Below are positions 17,230-24,858 of a DNA stretch of 64,000 nucleotides, piece by piece. The number at the start of each line of letters is the position of its first letter. The stretch's first letter is position 1. The stretch is from JAPPHY01 sp965247535 (GTDB taxonomy: Bacteria; Chloroflexota; Dehalococcoidia; Lucifugimonadales; UBA2985): the NCBI GenBank assembly GCA_965247535.1, contig OZ252018.1, forward strand, positions 1,488,001-1,552,000, written 5' to 3'. The notes under the pieces were generated by a model. The model searched no databases and was not told where the DNA came from. It worked only from the letters and a program-made list of their open reading frames with translations. Made by a program: the position numbers and the translations under genes.

Positions 17230-17970
17230 ATGCTTCGGAACTATCGCCCCATGTTGGACCTTCACTGCCACATACTCCCCGGTGTTGATGACGGCCCGTC
17301 CACAATGGATCAGTCGATCGAGATGGCGATCGCAGCCTTTCGGGACGGAACGCGCACTATAGTCGCCGCGCCTCATAGCCGCGACGTCAACGAGCGCTCC
17401 ACCATTGCCTGCGTCAGGGCCCTTGCAGCGCAGCTGAACGAGGAGCTCCGCGCCCGCTCGATACCACTCGACGTGGTCCTGGGCATGGAGAACCACCTGG
17501 CGCTCGACACGCCTGAGCAGGTGGATGCTGGCGCTGCCCTGCCAATCCAGGGAACACGCTGCATCCTCATCGAGCTGCCATTCGAGCTCTACCCCTACCA
17601 CACCCGCGACACCCTTCTCAGCCTACGCTCCCGCGGCTTGCTGCCCGTGGTGGTGCACCCGGAGCGAAACCGCGCCATTCAACGTGACCCGCTCCTGCTT
17701 GCCGGTCTCGTGCAGGACGGGGCGGTCTCGCAGATAACAGCCGGCAGCCTGCCCGGCGACATGGGCCCAGATGCGCGATACTCGGCCGAAGAGCTAATGC
17801 GCCTGGGACTGGCGCACGTCATCGCGTCCGACGGCCACGCGCCGTCCGGAGCGAGGGCGCCGCTGCTATCGCGTGGCGTGGCAGCCGCGGCGGCAATCGT
17901 GGGAGACGAGGCAACTCGGAGGATGGTGGACTCGATCCCGCGGGCGCTGCTGCAGGGCGAGACGATCTAG
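17230..17970 (+). CDS. CpsB/YwqE-type PHP-domain tyrosine phosphatase
   Basis: The 246-aa product has the PHP metal-binding motif DLHCHILPGVDDGP near residue 9, VAAPHSRDVNE, GMENHL, VVHPERNRAI and ASDGHAPS. This is the order of the CpsB/CapC/YwqE phosphatases that dephosphorylate bacterial tyrosine kinases controlling exopolysaccharide synthesis. No kinase or Wzz-like gene is in the window. The start ATG 17230 has AAGG nearby; ATG 17251 is a shorter alternative. It follows the glycosyltransferase and converges on the PAP2 gene. Confidence 0.85.
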   Translation: MLRNYRPMLDLHCHILPGVDDGPSTMDQSIEMAIAAFRDGTRTIVAAPHSRDVNERSTIACVRALAAQLNEELRARSIPLDVVLGMENHLALDTPEQVDAGAALPIQGTRCILIELPFELYPYHTRDTLLSLRSRGLLPVVVHPERNRAIQRDPLLLAGLVQDGAVSQITAGSLPGDMGPDARYSAEELMRLGLAHVIASDGHAPSGARAPLLSRGVAAAAAIVGDEATRRMVDSIPRALLQGETI

Positions 17971-18029
17971 CCGGACGTTGCGCCCTTCACCGTGATGGGC
18001 GTTGGCTGCCCGACTCAGGTACGGCCGGT

Positions 18030-18620
18030 CTAGGCGATGCAGAGGAACCGGGCAGCCTTGAGCGCGAGAGTGGGTAGCGGCTCGATCCTCCGCAGCAGCA
18101 GGTAGGCCAGGCCAACGCCCGCCGCGCCCACCAACGCCCCACCGAGCACGTCCAGCGGGTAGAATACGCCCGCATACACCCGCGAAAAGCCGTACACGAA
18201 GGCCGCGGCGTACATTGCCCCGCCTATTGCGCGGTTGGCCATCCAGACGCCCGTCGCCATTGCCACCACCACGGCCACGGGATTGGCAGGGAAGGACGAG
18301 TCCGTGGGCGGATAGAAGAGCATCTCGATTTCGAAGGAGTCGAACGGGCGATGGCGGAAGAAGACGAGGTTGGACGCTTTTACCATCGCGCTGGCGATTC
18401 CGACGCCCACTCCTGCCAGAATCACGCCTCGCTGGTGGCGCTCACGCATCTCGCAGTTGCGCCAGCCGAACCACAGCCCGAGCAGCGTAAGCGAGCATAC
18501 CACCGGCATGAGGTAGTCGCTTACCACCCAGTGAATTATCCGGTCAAAAGTGGCTGACGTGCCAATCCAGCCGTTTATCCAGAGGAAAACTTGCGAGTCA
18601 ACCTGTGATATAGCTTCCAT
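18030..18620 (-). CDS. PAP2-superfamily membrane protein lacking catalytic histidines
   Basis: The 196-aa protein has about five hydrophobic helices and the PAP2 motif framework: KASNLVFFRHRPF (motif 1), SFPANP where SFPSGH is expected (motif 2), and SRVYAGVFYPLD where SRxxxxxHxxxD is expected (motif 3). Both catalytic histidines, the proton donor and the phospho-accepting one, are therefore replaced (Pro and Phe). Known members are lipid phosphatases such as undecaprenyl-pyrophosphate phosphatase. This one may be inactive on phosphate esters or have another role. It overlaps the upstream membrane-protein gene by 46 bp. Confidence 0.75.
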   Translation of the reverse strand: MEAISQVDSQVFLWINGWIGTSATFDRIIHWVVSDYLMPVVCSLTLLGLWFGWRNCEMRERHQRGVILAGVGVGIASAMVKASNLVFFRHRPFDSFEIEMLFYPPTDSSFPANPVAVVVAMATGVWMANRAIGGAMYAAAFVYGFSRVYAGVFYPLDVLGGALVGAAGVGLAYLLLRRIEPLPTLALKAARFLCIA

Positions 18621-19009
18621 AACGTGCTCAGGTTACGCGTCAACGCATGGAGATAGGTGGTCTCCCTCAGTGCAGGAAGCCCTTCCGCGGTGTCCACGGA
18701 CGTTTTCTTGCTGATGTTTGTGAGAGAGGTGAACAGGAAGGTGAACAACAGGGCAAGAAAGCCGCCAAGCATGAAGAGGTAGAACTGGGCCGCCCCTGCG
18801 ATACCACCGCCCGTGTCCGGCAGGTTCCGGCCTCCCTCCCAGAAGAACCAGACCAGCGCGCCGCCCGCGAGCAATACGCCAACCAAGGTGGAAAACCGCC
18901 TGTCGCCGGCGATGAGCATGCCCCTCAGTCCGCCGAAGGCAGCGGCCAACTGCAACACCCCGCAGCATCCCACGACTACAAGAAGCAGGTATTCCTGTCC
19001 CAGGTTCAT
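18575..19009 (-). CDS. Small membrane protein of unknown function
   Basis: The 144-aa product has three probable transmembrane helices at about 5-27, 41-57 and 70-95 (QFYLFMLGGFLALLFTFLFT) and a basic, soluble C-terminal tail. I do not recognise a family. The end overlaps the start of the PAP2 gene by 46 bp, so the two are probably co-translated and may work together in the membrane. A promoter-like sequence lies about 48 bp upstream of the ATG. Confidence 0.65.
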   Translation of the reverse strand: MNLGQEYLLLVVVGCCGVLQLAAAFGGLRGMLIAGDRRFSTLVGVLLAGGALVWFFWEGGRNLPDTGGGIAGAAQFYLFMLGGFLALLFTFLFTSLTNISKKTSVDTAEGLPALRETTYLHALTRNLSTLWKLYHRLTRKFSSG

Positions 19010-19056
19010 TGTGCAAGACCCCGGCTCGGTACTGCGACCATTGCGTATCGGCCAAG

Positions 19057-19085
19057 ACGATACACCATAACGTTACGGAGGTCAA
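19057..19085 (-). promoter_or_regulatory. Putative sigma-70 promoter for the membrane protein/PAP2 pair
   Basis: On the minus strand TTGACC (19085-19080), 17 bp, TATCGT (19062-19057). It lies between the ilvE stop and the ATG at 19009. Confidence 0.5.
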
Positions 19086-19150
19086 CCGCCGCGGACGGCT
19101 TGCGCGCCAAGTCGCGTGAGGTCCGCAGCCGGATTACGACCCTCAGTTCT

Positions 19151-20092
19151 CTACGAAGAGGCCTTTGCCGGAGTGGCAACCGAGACGGGCGAACACCAGT
19201 GGAGATACCTGGGAACCTTGCCGCGGATGACGTCAAAGTAGAGGTTCTGCAACTGGCGGGTTATGGGGCCCATGCTACCGTCCCCGATCATGATGTTGTC
19301 GATGTAGCCCACGGGCGTGAGGTGCGCGGCCGTGCCCGTGAGGAAGCACTCGTCCATGTTGTAGAGCTCGCTGCGACGGATGCCTCGCTCCACCGTCTCC
19401 AGGCCCAGCTCGTTGGCTGCTATCTGAGTCACCGCGTTCCTCGTGATGCCCGACAGAATGTTACTCGAGAGAGCAGGCGTCACCAGCTTTCCGTCCATCA
19501 CAGTGAATATGTTCTCGCCGGTGCCCTCGGAGACGAAGCCGTCCTGCGTGAGAAGTATTGCCTCGTCGAACCCCGCGAGCGTGGCCTCGGTCTTGGCCAG
19601 TATGCTGTTCACGTACAGCCCGCCGATCTTGGTCCGCGGGGGAATCATGGTGTCCTCCATGCGGCGCCAAGACGAAGTGCAGCAGTGCGCCGCCCCCTCC
19701 GGGTCAAGATAAGCGCCGAACGGGATGGTCAGTACGCAAAGTGAGTCCGACAGGTCCTGGAGCTTGAGGACGGCGATCCGCTCCTCACCCTTGAAGGCGA
19801 GCGGGCGAATGTATATGTCCTGCTGATAGCCGCACCGCTCCACCAACTCCAGTATGATGCCGCAGAGGTCGTCCGCGGAGTAGGGAATGGCGATGCGCAT
19901 TATCTTGCAGCCCTGCAGGAGCCTCTCGCAGTGCTCCTTCAGGCGGAAAACGTACAGTTTCCCCTGTTCCTCGTTCCAATTGCCGCGTATGCCTTCGAAT
20001 ACGGACGTGCCGTAGTGGAGCGCGTGTGTCATCACACCCACTTTGGCCTGGTCCAGGGGCATAAACTCACCGTTCATGAAGGCGTACGTCAT
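19151..20092 (-). CDS. ilvE: Branched-chain amino-acid aminotransferase
   Basis: IlvE performs the last step of valine, leucine and isoleucine synthesis. The product is 313 aa, class IV PLP fold. Conserved stretches are HALHYGTSVFEGIRG, YIRPLAFKG, and the PLP lysine Lys155 in PPRTKIGGLYVNSILAKTEA. VSEGTGENIF and LSGITRNAV follow. ATG 20092 has GAGGAG eight bases upstream, so the longer reading frame to 20125 is rejected. It sits 88 bp downstream of thiO but has its own TATAAT promoter. Together with ilvA in the window it belongs to isoleucine synthesis. Confidence 0.95.
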   Translation of the reverse strand: MTYAFMNGEFMPLDQAKVGVMTHALHYGTSVFEGIRGNWNEEQGKLYVFRLKEHCERLLQGCKIMRIAIPYSADDLCGIILELVERCGYQQDIYIRPLAFKGEERIAVLKLQDLSDSLCVLTIPFGAYLDPEGAAHCCTSSWRRMEDTMIPPRTKIGGLYVNSILAKTEATLAGFDEAILLTQDGFVSEGTGENIFTVMDGKLVTPALSSNILSGITRNAVTQIAANELGLETVERGIRRSELYNMDECFLTGTAAHLTPVGYIDNIMIGDGSMGPITRQLQNLYFDVIRGKVPRYLHWCSPVSVATPAKASS

Positions 20093-20123
20093 ACTCAGGC
20101 TCCTCTTGCCAATGGCTGGACGC

Positions 20124-20152
20124 ATTATAATCGCGGGCGGAATTCAAGACAA
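20124..20152 (-). promoter_or_regulatory. Putative sigma-70 promoter of ilvE
   Basis: On the minus strand TTGTCT (20152-20147), 17 bp, TATAAT (20129-20124), in the 88 bp between thiO and ilvE. The predicted leader is about 25 nt with GAGGAG before the ATG. Confidence 0.6.
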
Positions 20153-20180
20153 TCCCCACGCCTGATACAGCAGCCGTCTG

Positions 20181-21290
20181 CTAAGGGGAGAAGCGTGAGA
20201 GAGCGAAGGGCAGCATGGCAGAGCCGTCGCCCTTCGTAATGCAGTCGGCGATGAGCTTGCCTGTTGCCGCGCTGAGCAGTATTCCGCTGCGGTAGTGGCC
20301 CACGGCCAAAAGCAGTCCGTCCCAGCCGCCCACGGGGCCCAGCATGGGCGCGTCGTCCGGTGAGCCGGGGCGCAGGCCGGCCCACACGTGGCCCAGCTCG
20401 GCGTCCGCCACCGCCGGCACCAGCTCGATCGCCCCGGCGAGAATGCCGGACACGCCTCTCAGCGTCGAGCTCTCGATGAAGCCCACCCTCTCGCGGGTCG
20501 TACCGATGACGATGGCGCCGTCCGCCTTGGGCACCAGGTAGGTTATGCCCCGCCATACAATGGACGATATGGGGCTGGGCAGAATGCGCGTAGATACAAT
20601 CTGGCCCCTCACCGGCTGCACGGGAATGTCCAGGTCCAGCCATTCGCCGCAGCGTCCCGCCCAAGCGCCGGATGCCATCACGACCCAGTCCGCCTCCATC
20701 TCACCGGCAGCCAGCTTCACGCCCGTAACGCGGTTTCCCTGTAGCGTCAGGCCCATGACCTCCGTGTCCTGCAGGATGTTCGCGCCTCTCCGAGCCGCGG
20801 CCTGCGCGTAGGCACGAACAAGCCGCCTGCTGTTGAGATGCCCCTCGTTGGGCGAAAAGAGCGCGCCTCGCACGCCCTCGCCAAGAGCGGGCTCGGCGCG
20901 GCGGACCTCCTGCGCCCCCAGCCATCGAACGTCCATGCCCAGCGGCTCCTGCCACTCCAGCCGGCCGCGAAGCTCTGACTCCTCGTCCTCTGTCACGGCG
21001 ACGTGCAGGATGCCAGGCGATCGGTATTCCACGTCAATGCCTGACTCCGCCTGAAGCGAGGGCAGCAAGTCCAGGAGAAGCGCCCGGCTTTGGAGCGCCA
21101 GGTTGAGCGGCTCTCCCATCGCCAGATTCTCCGAGAGAGCCGCCACCATGCCCGCCGCCACGTCCGATGCTCCGCTCCCCACCTTCCCGCGCTCCACAAG
21201 CGTGACGTTGGCCCCGGCTCCTGCAAGAAAGTAGGCGATGGAGCAGCCTATGACGCCCCCGCCGATTACGATCACTCGCTCTTCAGACAC
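20181..21290 (-). CDS. thiO: Glycine oxidase ThiO
   Basis: ThiO oxidises glycine with O2 to the imine used for the thiazole ring of thiamine. The 369-aa product has the FAD-binding VIVIGGGVIGCSIAY at about 6-20, the VERGKVGSGAS segment, PVRGQIVSTR, YLVPKADGAIVIGTT, and the C-terminal GLRPGSPDDAPMLG and GHYRSGILLSA typical of glycine oxidases of the DAAO family. It is the last gene of the thiGESO operon, 21 bp after thiS. Having ThiO instead of the radical-SAM ThiH implies an oxygen-dependent route. Confidence 0.94.
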   Translation of the reverse strand: MSEERVIVIGGGVIGCSIAYFLAGAGANVTLVERGKVGSGASDVAAGMVAALSENLAMGEPLNLALQSRALLLDLLPSLQAESGIDVEYRSPGILHVAVTEDEESELRGRLEWQEPLGMDVRWLGAQEVRRAEPALGEGVRGALFSPNEGHLNSRRLVRAYAQAAARRGANILQDTEVMGLTLQGNRVTGVKLAAGEMEADWVVMASGAWAGRCGEWLDLDIPVQPVRGQIVSTRILPSPISSIVWRGITYLVPKADGAIVIGTTRERVGFIESSTLRGVSGILAGAIELVPAVADAELGHVWAGLRPGSPDDAPMLGPVGGWDGLLLAVGHYRSGILLSAATGKLIADCITKGDGSAMLPFALSRFSP

Positions 21291-21311
21291 TTGGTAACTC
21301 CGGACTCATGT

Positions 21312-21515
21312 TCACCCACCCCCAACGGGTCTCACCACCTCCACCACGTCTCCATCATTCAGAACGACGCAGGCAAAGCTATCTCGCTCCACAACGTCCC
21401 CGTTGTGTGCCACCGCGACGAATTGCAGGTTTACTCCGCTGCCTTCCAAGAAGTCGATGAGCTTCACGGGACCTTCCAGCTCTCGCCGCTTGCCGTTCAC
21501 GCTTAGCGATATCAT
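21312..21515 (-). CDS. thiS: Sulfur carrier protein ThiS
   Basis: The 67-aa ubiquitin-like protein starts MISLSVNGKRRELEG and ends in GGG, with the glycine tail that is adenylated and thiocarboxylated to carry sulfur for the thiazole ring. The LNDGDVVEVVRPVGGG end is typical. It lies 22 bp after thiE and 21 bp before thiO. The ThiF-type activating enzyme is not in the window. Confidence 0.93.
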   Translation of the reverse strand: MISLSVNGKRRELEGPVKLIDFLEGSGVNLQFVAVAHNGDVVERDSFACVVLNDGDVVEVVRPVGGG

Positions 21516-21537
21516 CTACGCGGCCTCCACGTCGACC

Positions 21538-22206
21538 TCACGCCTCTGCTCCAACCCGTTCTGCGGCCCTCCAGGCCGCTACTATAGCGCGCTTCAGCTC
21601 GCGTGCGGCCGCCTCCGGGTCCGCCGCCGACATGATGGCGGAGATAACGGCAACACCGCTCGCGCCCGCCTCAATCACCGAGCCTGCGTTGGCCGGTCCT
21701 ATGCCTCCGATTGCTAGCACAGGAGTGCGCAGGCCCTGCGTGGCTTCACGCACAAGGGCCAGTCCACCTGTCGCCGCCCCAGGCTTGGAGGCCGTATCGA
21801 AAACCGTTCCGAGCAGCAGCATGTCTGCGCCCTCCGCGTCGGCCGCGGACGCGCCCGAAGGACCGTGCACGGCCTTGCTGAGCATCAGGTGAGGCTGCGC
21901 CACCGCCCTGGCGTCCGTGACCGATATGGACGACTCCGGAAGGTGCAGACCGTCCGCCTGCGCGGCGAGCGCGACATCCAGGCGGTCGTTGATGATGAGC
22001 GCTGCCCTGTCTCGCGTGATGCTACGAAGGCTGAGGGCCAGCTTCAGTAACTCTCCGGCTGGCAGGTCCTTCTCGCGAAGCTGGACGGCGTCCACGCCGC
22101 CCGACACCGCCGCGTCCACAGTGGCTTCCAGCGCCTCCACGCCGCAGAGCGTCCTGTCGGTGACCAGGCAGAGCAACGGATATCGATGGGTCAGCTCGAA
22201 AATCAT
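21538..22206 (-). CDS. thiE: Thiamine-phosphate synthase
   Basis: ThiE joins the thiazole and pyrimidine halves of thiamine. The 222-aa TIM-barrel protein has CLVTDR near the start, VDAVQLREKD, INDRLDVALAAQADGLHL, a GTVFDTASKPGA loop and LAIGGIGPANAG. The ATG at 22206 overlaps the thiG stop as ATGA, so translation is coupled. The reading frame open further upstream to 22548 is not conserved and overlaps thiG. Confidence 0.95.
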   Translation of the reverse strand: MIFELTHRYPLLCLVTDRTLCGVEALEATVDAAVSGGVDAVQLREKDLPAGELLKLALSLRSITRDRAALIINDRLDVALAAQADGLHLPESSISVTDARAVAQPHLMLSKAVHGPSGASAADAEGADMLLLGTVFDTASKPGAATGGLALVREATQGLRTPVLAIGGIGPANAGSVIEAGASGVAVISAIMSAADPEAAARELKRAIVAAWRAAERVGAEA

Positions 22207-22991
22207 GCTCCCTGGCTCTGCCCAACGAGCCCCTCCACGGGACTGCTGGCGGACGCGTGAGGCCTGCGGGCGATGCGCCCCGCTTGGAATGCCTTGCGGC
22301 CTGCCTCCACGCCCTGCCGGAACGCCTCGGCCATTAGGGCCGGATCGTTGGCCTGGGCGATGGCGGAGTTGACGAGCACAGCGTCGGCGCCCATCTCCAG
22401 GGCCTGCGCCGCATCCGAGGGGACCCCCAGACCGGCGTCGACCACCACAGGCACACCGGCCTGCTCGACGATAATCCGAATCTCCTCGGCGGTGTGAATG
22501 CCCTGCCCGGAGCCTATTGCCGAACCCAGCGGCATCACCGTGGCGCATCCCATCTCCTCCAGCCGCCTGGCCAGAACGGGGTCGGCATGGATGTACGGAA
22601 GCACGGTGAAGCCATCGTCCAGGAGGGCACGGGCCGCCTCCAGGGTGCCCACCGGGTCGGGCAGCAGGTACTTGGGGTCCGGGATGACCTCCAGCTTAAC
22701 CCAGTCGGAGAGGCCCATGGCACGCGCCAGCCGTGCGATGGTGAGAGCCTCCTCCGGCGTGGCGCACCCCGCCGTGTTGGGCAGAATCCGGTACCGGCTC
22801 CAGTCCACGTAGTCCAGCAGGGTCTTCTTGTTCGGGTCGTCCAGGTCCAGCCTGCGGATGGCCACCGTGATCATCTCGGTGCCGGAGGCCTCGATGGAGT
22901 CAACCATCTCCTCCATGGTGCGGTACTTGCCGGTGCCCAGAATGAGCCTCGACGAAAACTCGACGCCGGCGATGGTCAAGGTATCATTCAT
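22203..22991 (-). CDS. thiG: Thiazole synthase ThiG
   Basis: ThiG builds thiazole phosphate from deoxyxylulose phosphate, the ThiS thiocarboxylate and glycine imine. The 262-aa product has SRLILGTGKYRT, NTAGCATPEEAL, the Schiff-base lysine near residue 99 in SDWVKLEVI, PLGSAIGSGQG and VDAGLGVPSDAA. It is the first gene behind the TPP riboswitch. Its GAGGCGG ribosome-binding site (near 23003) can pair with CCGCC 20 nt upstream, which may be part of the control. Stop overlaps the thiE start. Confidence 0.96.
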   Translation of the reverse strand: MNDTLTIAGVEFSSRLILGTGKYRTMEEMVDSIEASGTEMITVAIRRLDLDDPNKKTLLDYVDWSRYRILPNTAGCATPEEALTIARLARAMGLSDWVKLEVIPDPKYLLPDPVGTLEAARALLDDGFTVLPYIHADPVLARRLEEMGCATVMPLGSAIGSGQGIHTAEEIRIIVEQAGVPVVVDAGLGVPSDAAQALEMGADAVLVNSAIAQANDPALMAEAFRQGVEAGRKAFQAGRIARRPHASASSPVEGLVGQSQGA

Positions 22992-22998
22992 GGTGTCA

Positions 22999-23028
22999 CC
23001 GCCTCACAACCGCGCGGCAGTCCGGCGG
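22999..23028 (-). promoter_or_regulatory. Possible anti-Shine-Dalgarno hairpin before thiG
   Basis: On the minus strand CCGCC (23028-23024) is complementary to GGCGG (23003-22999) within the thiG ribosome-binding site. Pairing would hide the site. It could be the expression platform of the TPP riboswitch upstream, but that is inference. Confidence 0.35.
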
Positions 23029-23120
23029 CGCAGCGATGGCGAAGGTTCGAGCGGGAGCCGCCGTTCAAGGGCACAACGGCACGGCGGGGGTCTGCAATGC
23101 AGGACAACGTTAGCAAGTTC

Positions 23121-23207
23121 GCTCTCCCTTCGCTGGCATTATCCAGTTCAGGTTCCGACGGTCGCCCCAATGCGTTGGGGCCTCTCAGCCTGTCGCAACA
23201 AGCTCCC
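23121..23207 (-). ncRNA. TPP riboswitch (THI element)
   Basis: Read on the minus strand this contains the diagnostic thi-box parts in order: GGGAGC at the start, CAGGCTGAGAGG (the CUGAGA core), a P3-type hairpin CCCCAACGCATTGGGG, then AACCTGAACTGGATAATGCC and AGCGAAGGGAGAGC. It binds thiamine pyrophosphate and shuts off the thiGESO operon. It begins about 10 nt after the predicted transcription start, and about 130 nt separate it from thiG. Confidence 0.96.
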
Positions 23208-23223
23208 GCAGGACTCGCTTCTA

Positions 23224-23253
23224 AGAGTAAGCCAACTACAGGCGGGATGTCAA
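23224..23253 (-). promoter_or_regulatory. Putative sigma-70 promoter of the thi operon
   Basis: On the minus strand TTGACA (23253-23248), 18 bp, TACTCT (23229-23224). The predicted start near 23217 is directly in front of the TPP riboswitch, which supports the call. Confidence 0.65.
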
Positions 23254-23296
23254 TCGCAGCAGCCGGCCGCCAATACTCGATTGCAGCCCCTTGCGG

Positions 23297-23326
23297 TTGA
23301 CACTTCCGATGCGTTGGCCTTACAGT
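23297..23326 (+). promoter_or_regulatory. Putative sigma-70 promoter of the small zinc-ribbon gene
   Basis: TTGACA (23297-23302), 18 bp, TACAGT (23321-23326), pointing away from the thi promoter. The start is predicted near 23333, just before a GAGG ribosome-binding site and the GTG at 23348. Confidence 0.5.
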
Positions 23327-23347
23327 GGCACAACCGAGGTATATGAA

Positions 23348-23524
23348 GTGACCACAGAGGCGCCACACAGCCCGAAGGACGATGACGTAATCGTGAACTA
23401 CTGCCCCGTCTGCGGCCGCACGGAGCGGCGCCCATTCAAGGACGGGGATCACTGGGCGACGCCCTTCTTCTACCGGGACGCTTGGTGGGCCAGAGGCCCC
23501 TGCCCCGACTGCGCTTCCAAGTAG
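23348..23524 (+). CDS. Small zinc-ribbon protein (58 aa), unknown function
   Basis: From GTG 23348 a 58-aa protein can be read with CPVCG near residue 18 and CPDC near residue 53, a four-cysteine pattern for one zinc ion. The middle is aromatic (DHWATPFFYRDAWWARGP). GAGG lies eight bases before the GTG and a promoter-like sequence lies before that, which favours a real gene. An ATG upstream at 23310 gives a longer form, but that start lies in the predicted promoter. I do not recognise the family. It is squeezed between the divergent thi operon and the end of recF. Confidence 0.6.
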   Translation: MTTEAPHSPKDDDVIVNYCPVCGRTERRPFKDGDHWATPFFYRDAWWARGPCPDCASK

Positions 23525-23534
23525 CCCCGCGCCA

Positions 23535-24689
23535 TCACCGCGGCGTGACAATGCCGCGCTCCACCCTGAACCCCACCGCCCGCGCCAGGAAACTGCCCTC
23601 GATCCTGTCCACGTCCGTGGTCGATACGATGGCCTGCTGGCTTCGCTCTACCCGCTCCAGCAGCAGGCGACGGCGAGTTGCGTCAAGCTCTGAGAGCACG
23701 TCGTCCAGCAGCAGAACCGGGGACTCGCCGCGCTCCCGCTCCAGGAGCATGCCCTCCACCAGCTTCAGCGCAACCGCCAGTGTGCGGGCCTGCCCTCGAG
23801 AGGCGTACACGCCGGCATCCATTCCGCCCAGCGTGAGGCGAACGTCGTCGCGATGAGGTCCCGACTGGGTGGCCCCCAGCGCGATCTCCCTCTCGGCACT
23901 CTGCTCGATGGCCAGCCAAAACGCGCGCCTGAACTCCGCCTCCTCCGGGTGCTCCACGGGCACGCCGGGGGCGTAATCGATGGAGAGCTCTTCGCCGGTC
24001 TCCGTCAGCTCGCCGTGAAGCTCCGTGAGCAGTGAGCTGAGCTCGCCCACAGTGCGGCTGCGCCTCACCATGATGTAGACGCCCTCCTCCACCAGGGCCT
24101 CGTTCCAGAAGTCCAGCTCGCCGGCCCGGCTCCTGCGCTCCCGGATCTGACGCAGCAGGTGGTTGCGCTGGTACACCACCCTCTGATACCTCTGAAGCGA
24201 TCGCAGGTACATCCTGTCGATCTGGCTGATCAGAATGTCGAGGAATCGTCGGCGAGTGGAGGGCGCGCCGGTGACCAGCCGGATGTCCTCGGCGTCGAAA
24301 AGGACGGCGTTCACTGCGCCAACGAGGTCCGCGGCCGATACGTGGATGCCGTCGACCCTGACCTCCTTGCGAAGGTGCGGCGACCTTTCACCCTCGTCCC
24401 AGGAGCCTTCCAGGGTCATGTCCACCAGGATGCGGACCCGGTCGCGCTCCCTTCGCACCACGCCGACGACCTGAGCATGCCCCCGGTCCTCCGTTGCCGT
24501 GCGGCTGATGGCCTCCCTGTCGCCGTTGGCGCGATACGCCTTGGCAATCGACAGCAGGTACAACGCTTCCAGAAGGTTGGTCTTGCCCTGCCCGTTGTCC
24601 CCGGAGAATACGAGCAGGCCCTCCGGGAGGTCGAGCTCCAGGTGGTGATAGTTGCGAAAGTTGGTCAGGCTGAGATGGGATACGTACAC
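23535..24689 (-). CDS. recF: DNA replication and repair protein RecF
   Basis: RecF, with RecO and RecR, loads RecA at gaps. The 384-aa SMC-like ATPase starts at GTG 24689 (VYVSHLSLTNFRNY), where family similarity begins. Walker A GDNGQGKTN is at about 30-38, the ABC signature region follows (GASQ-like segment YASRGQARTLAVALKL) and Walker B LLLDDVLSELDATRR is near 325. The usual dnaA-dnaN-recF context is absent; here it lies behind tRNA-Thr and rarA. Confidence 0.95.
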   Translation of the reverse strand: MYVSHLSLTNFRNYHHLELDLPEGLLVFSGDNGQGKTNLLEALYLLSIAKAYRANGDREAISRTATEDRGHAQVVGVVRRERDRVRILVDMTLEGSWDEGERSPHLRKEVRVDGIHVSAADLVGAVNAVLFDAEDIRLVTGAPSTRRRFLDILISQIDRMYLRSLQRYQRVVYQRNHLLRQIRERRSRAGELDFWNEALVEEGVYIMVRRSRTVGELSSLLTELHGELTETGEELSIDYAPGVPVEHPEEAEFRRAFWLAIEQSAEREIALGATQSGPHRDDVRLTLGGMDAGVYASRGQARTLAVALKLVEGMLLERERGESPVLLLDDVLSELDATRRRLLLERVERSQQAIVSTTDVDRIEGSFLARAVGFRVERGIVTPR

Positions 24690-24765
24690 TGGCGCCACCC
24701 TGCCGCGGAACGCCGGACTGAACCCGCGCCACGGCGGCGCGGCCTGCTGCAAGAGAAAGCGGTTG

Positions 24766-24840
24766 TGGAGCCAGCGAGGGGATTCGAACCCTTGACCTGC
24801 GGTTTACGAAACCGCTGCTCTACCACTGAGCTACGCTGGC
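24766..24840 (-). tRNA. tRNA-Thr (anticodon CGT)
   Basis: Minus-strand cloverleaf of 75 nt including the encoded CCA (24768-24766). The acceptor stem GCCAGCG pairs with CGCTGGC. The D arm has AGCTCAGTGGTAGAGC. The anticodon stem GCGGT/ACCGC holds loop TTCGTAA with anticodon CGT for ACG codons. The T arm has GGGTTCGAATCCCC. It sits between the rarA stop and the recF start. Confidence 0.97.
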
Positions 24841-24849
24841 CTGTTCAAC

Positions 24850-24858
24850 ATTATATCA
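24850..24858 (-). promoter_or_regulatory. Extended -10 promoter of tRNA-Thr
   Basis: On the minus strand TGATATAAT is an extended -10 element (TG-N-TATAAT) overlapping the rarA stop codon. Transcription would start near 24843, three bases before the tRNA. No clear -35 box is seen. Confidence 0.5.

Noticed and set aside
18647..19744. Long plus-strand open frame of 365 aa
   Set aside because: It is antisense to the small membrane protein and ilvE and has no family motif; a high-GC shadow.
22207..22548. Upstream extension of thiE
   Set aside because: The family starts at ATG 22206 with ATGA overlap; upstream residues are antisense-like Arg/Gly-rich sequence inside thiG.
22494..23300. Plus-strand open frame of 268 aa across thiG and the riboswitch
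   Set aside because: Antisense to thiG and the TPP riboswitch, no motif.
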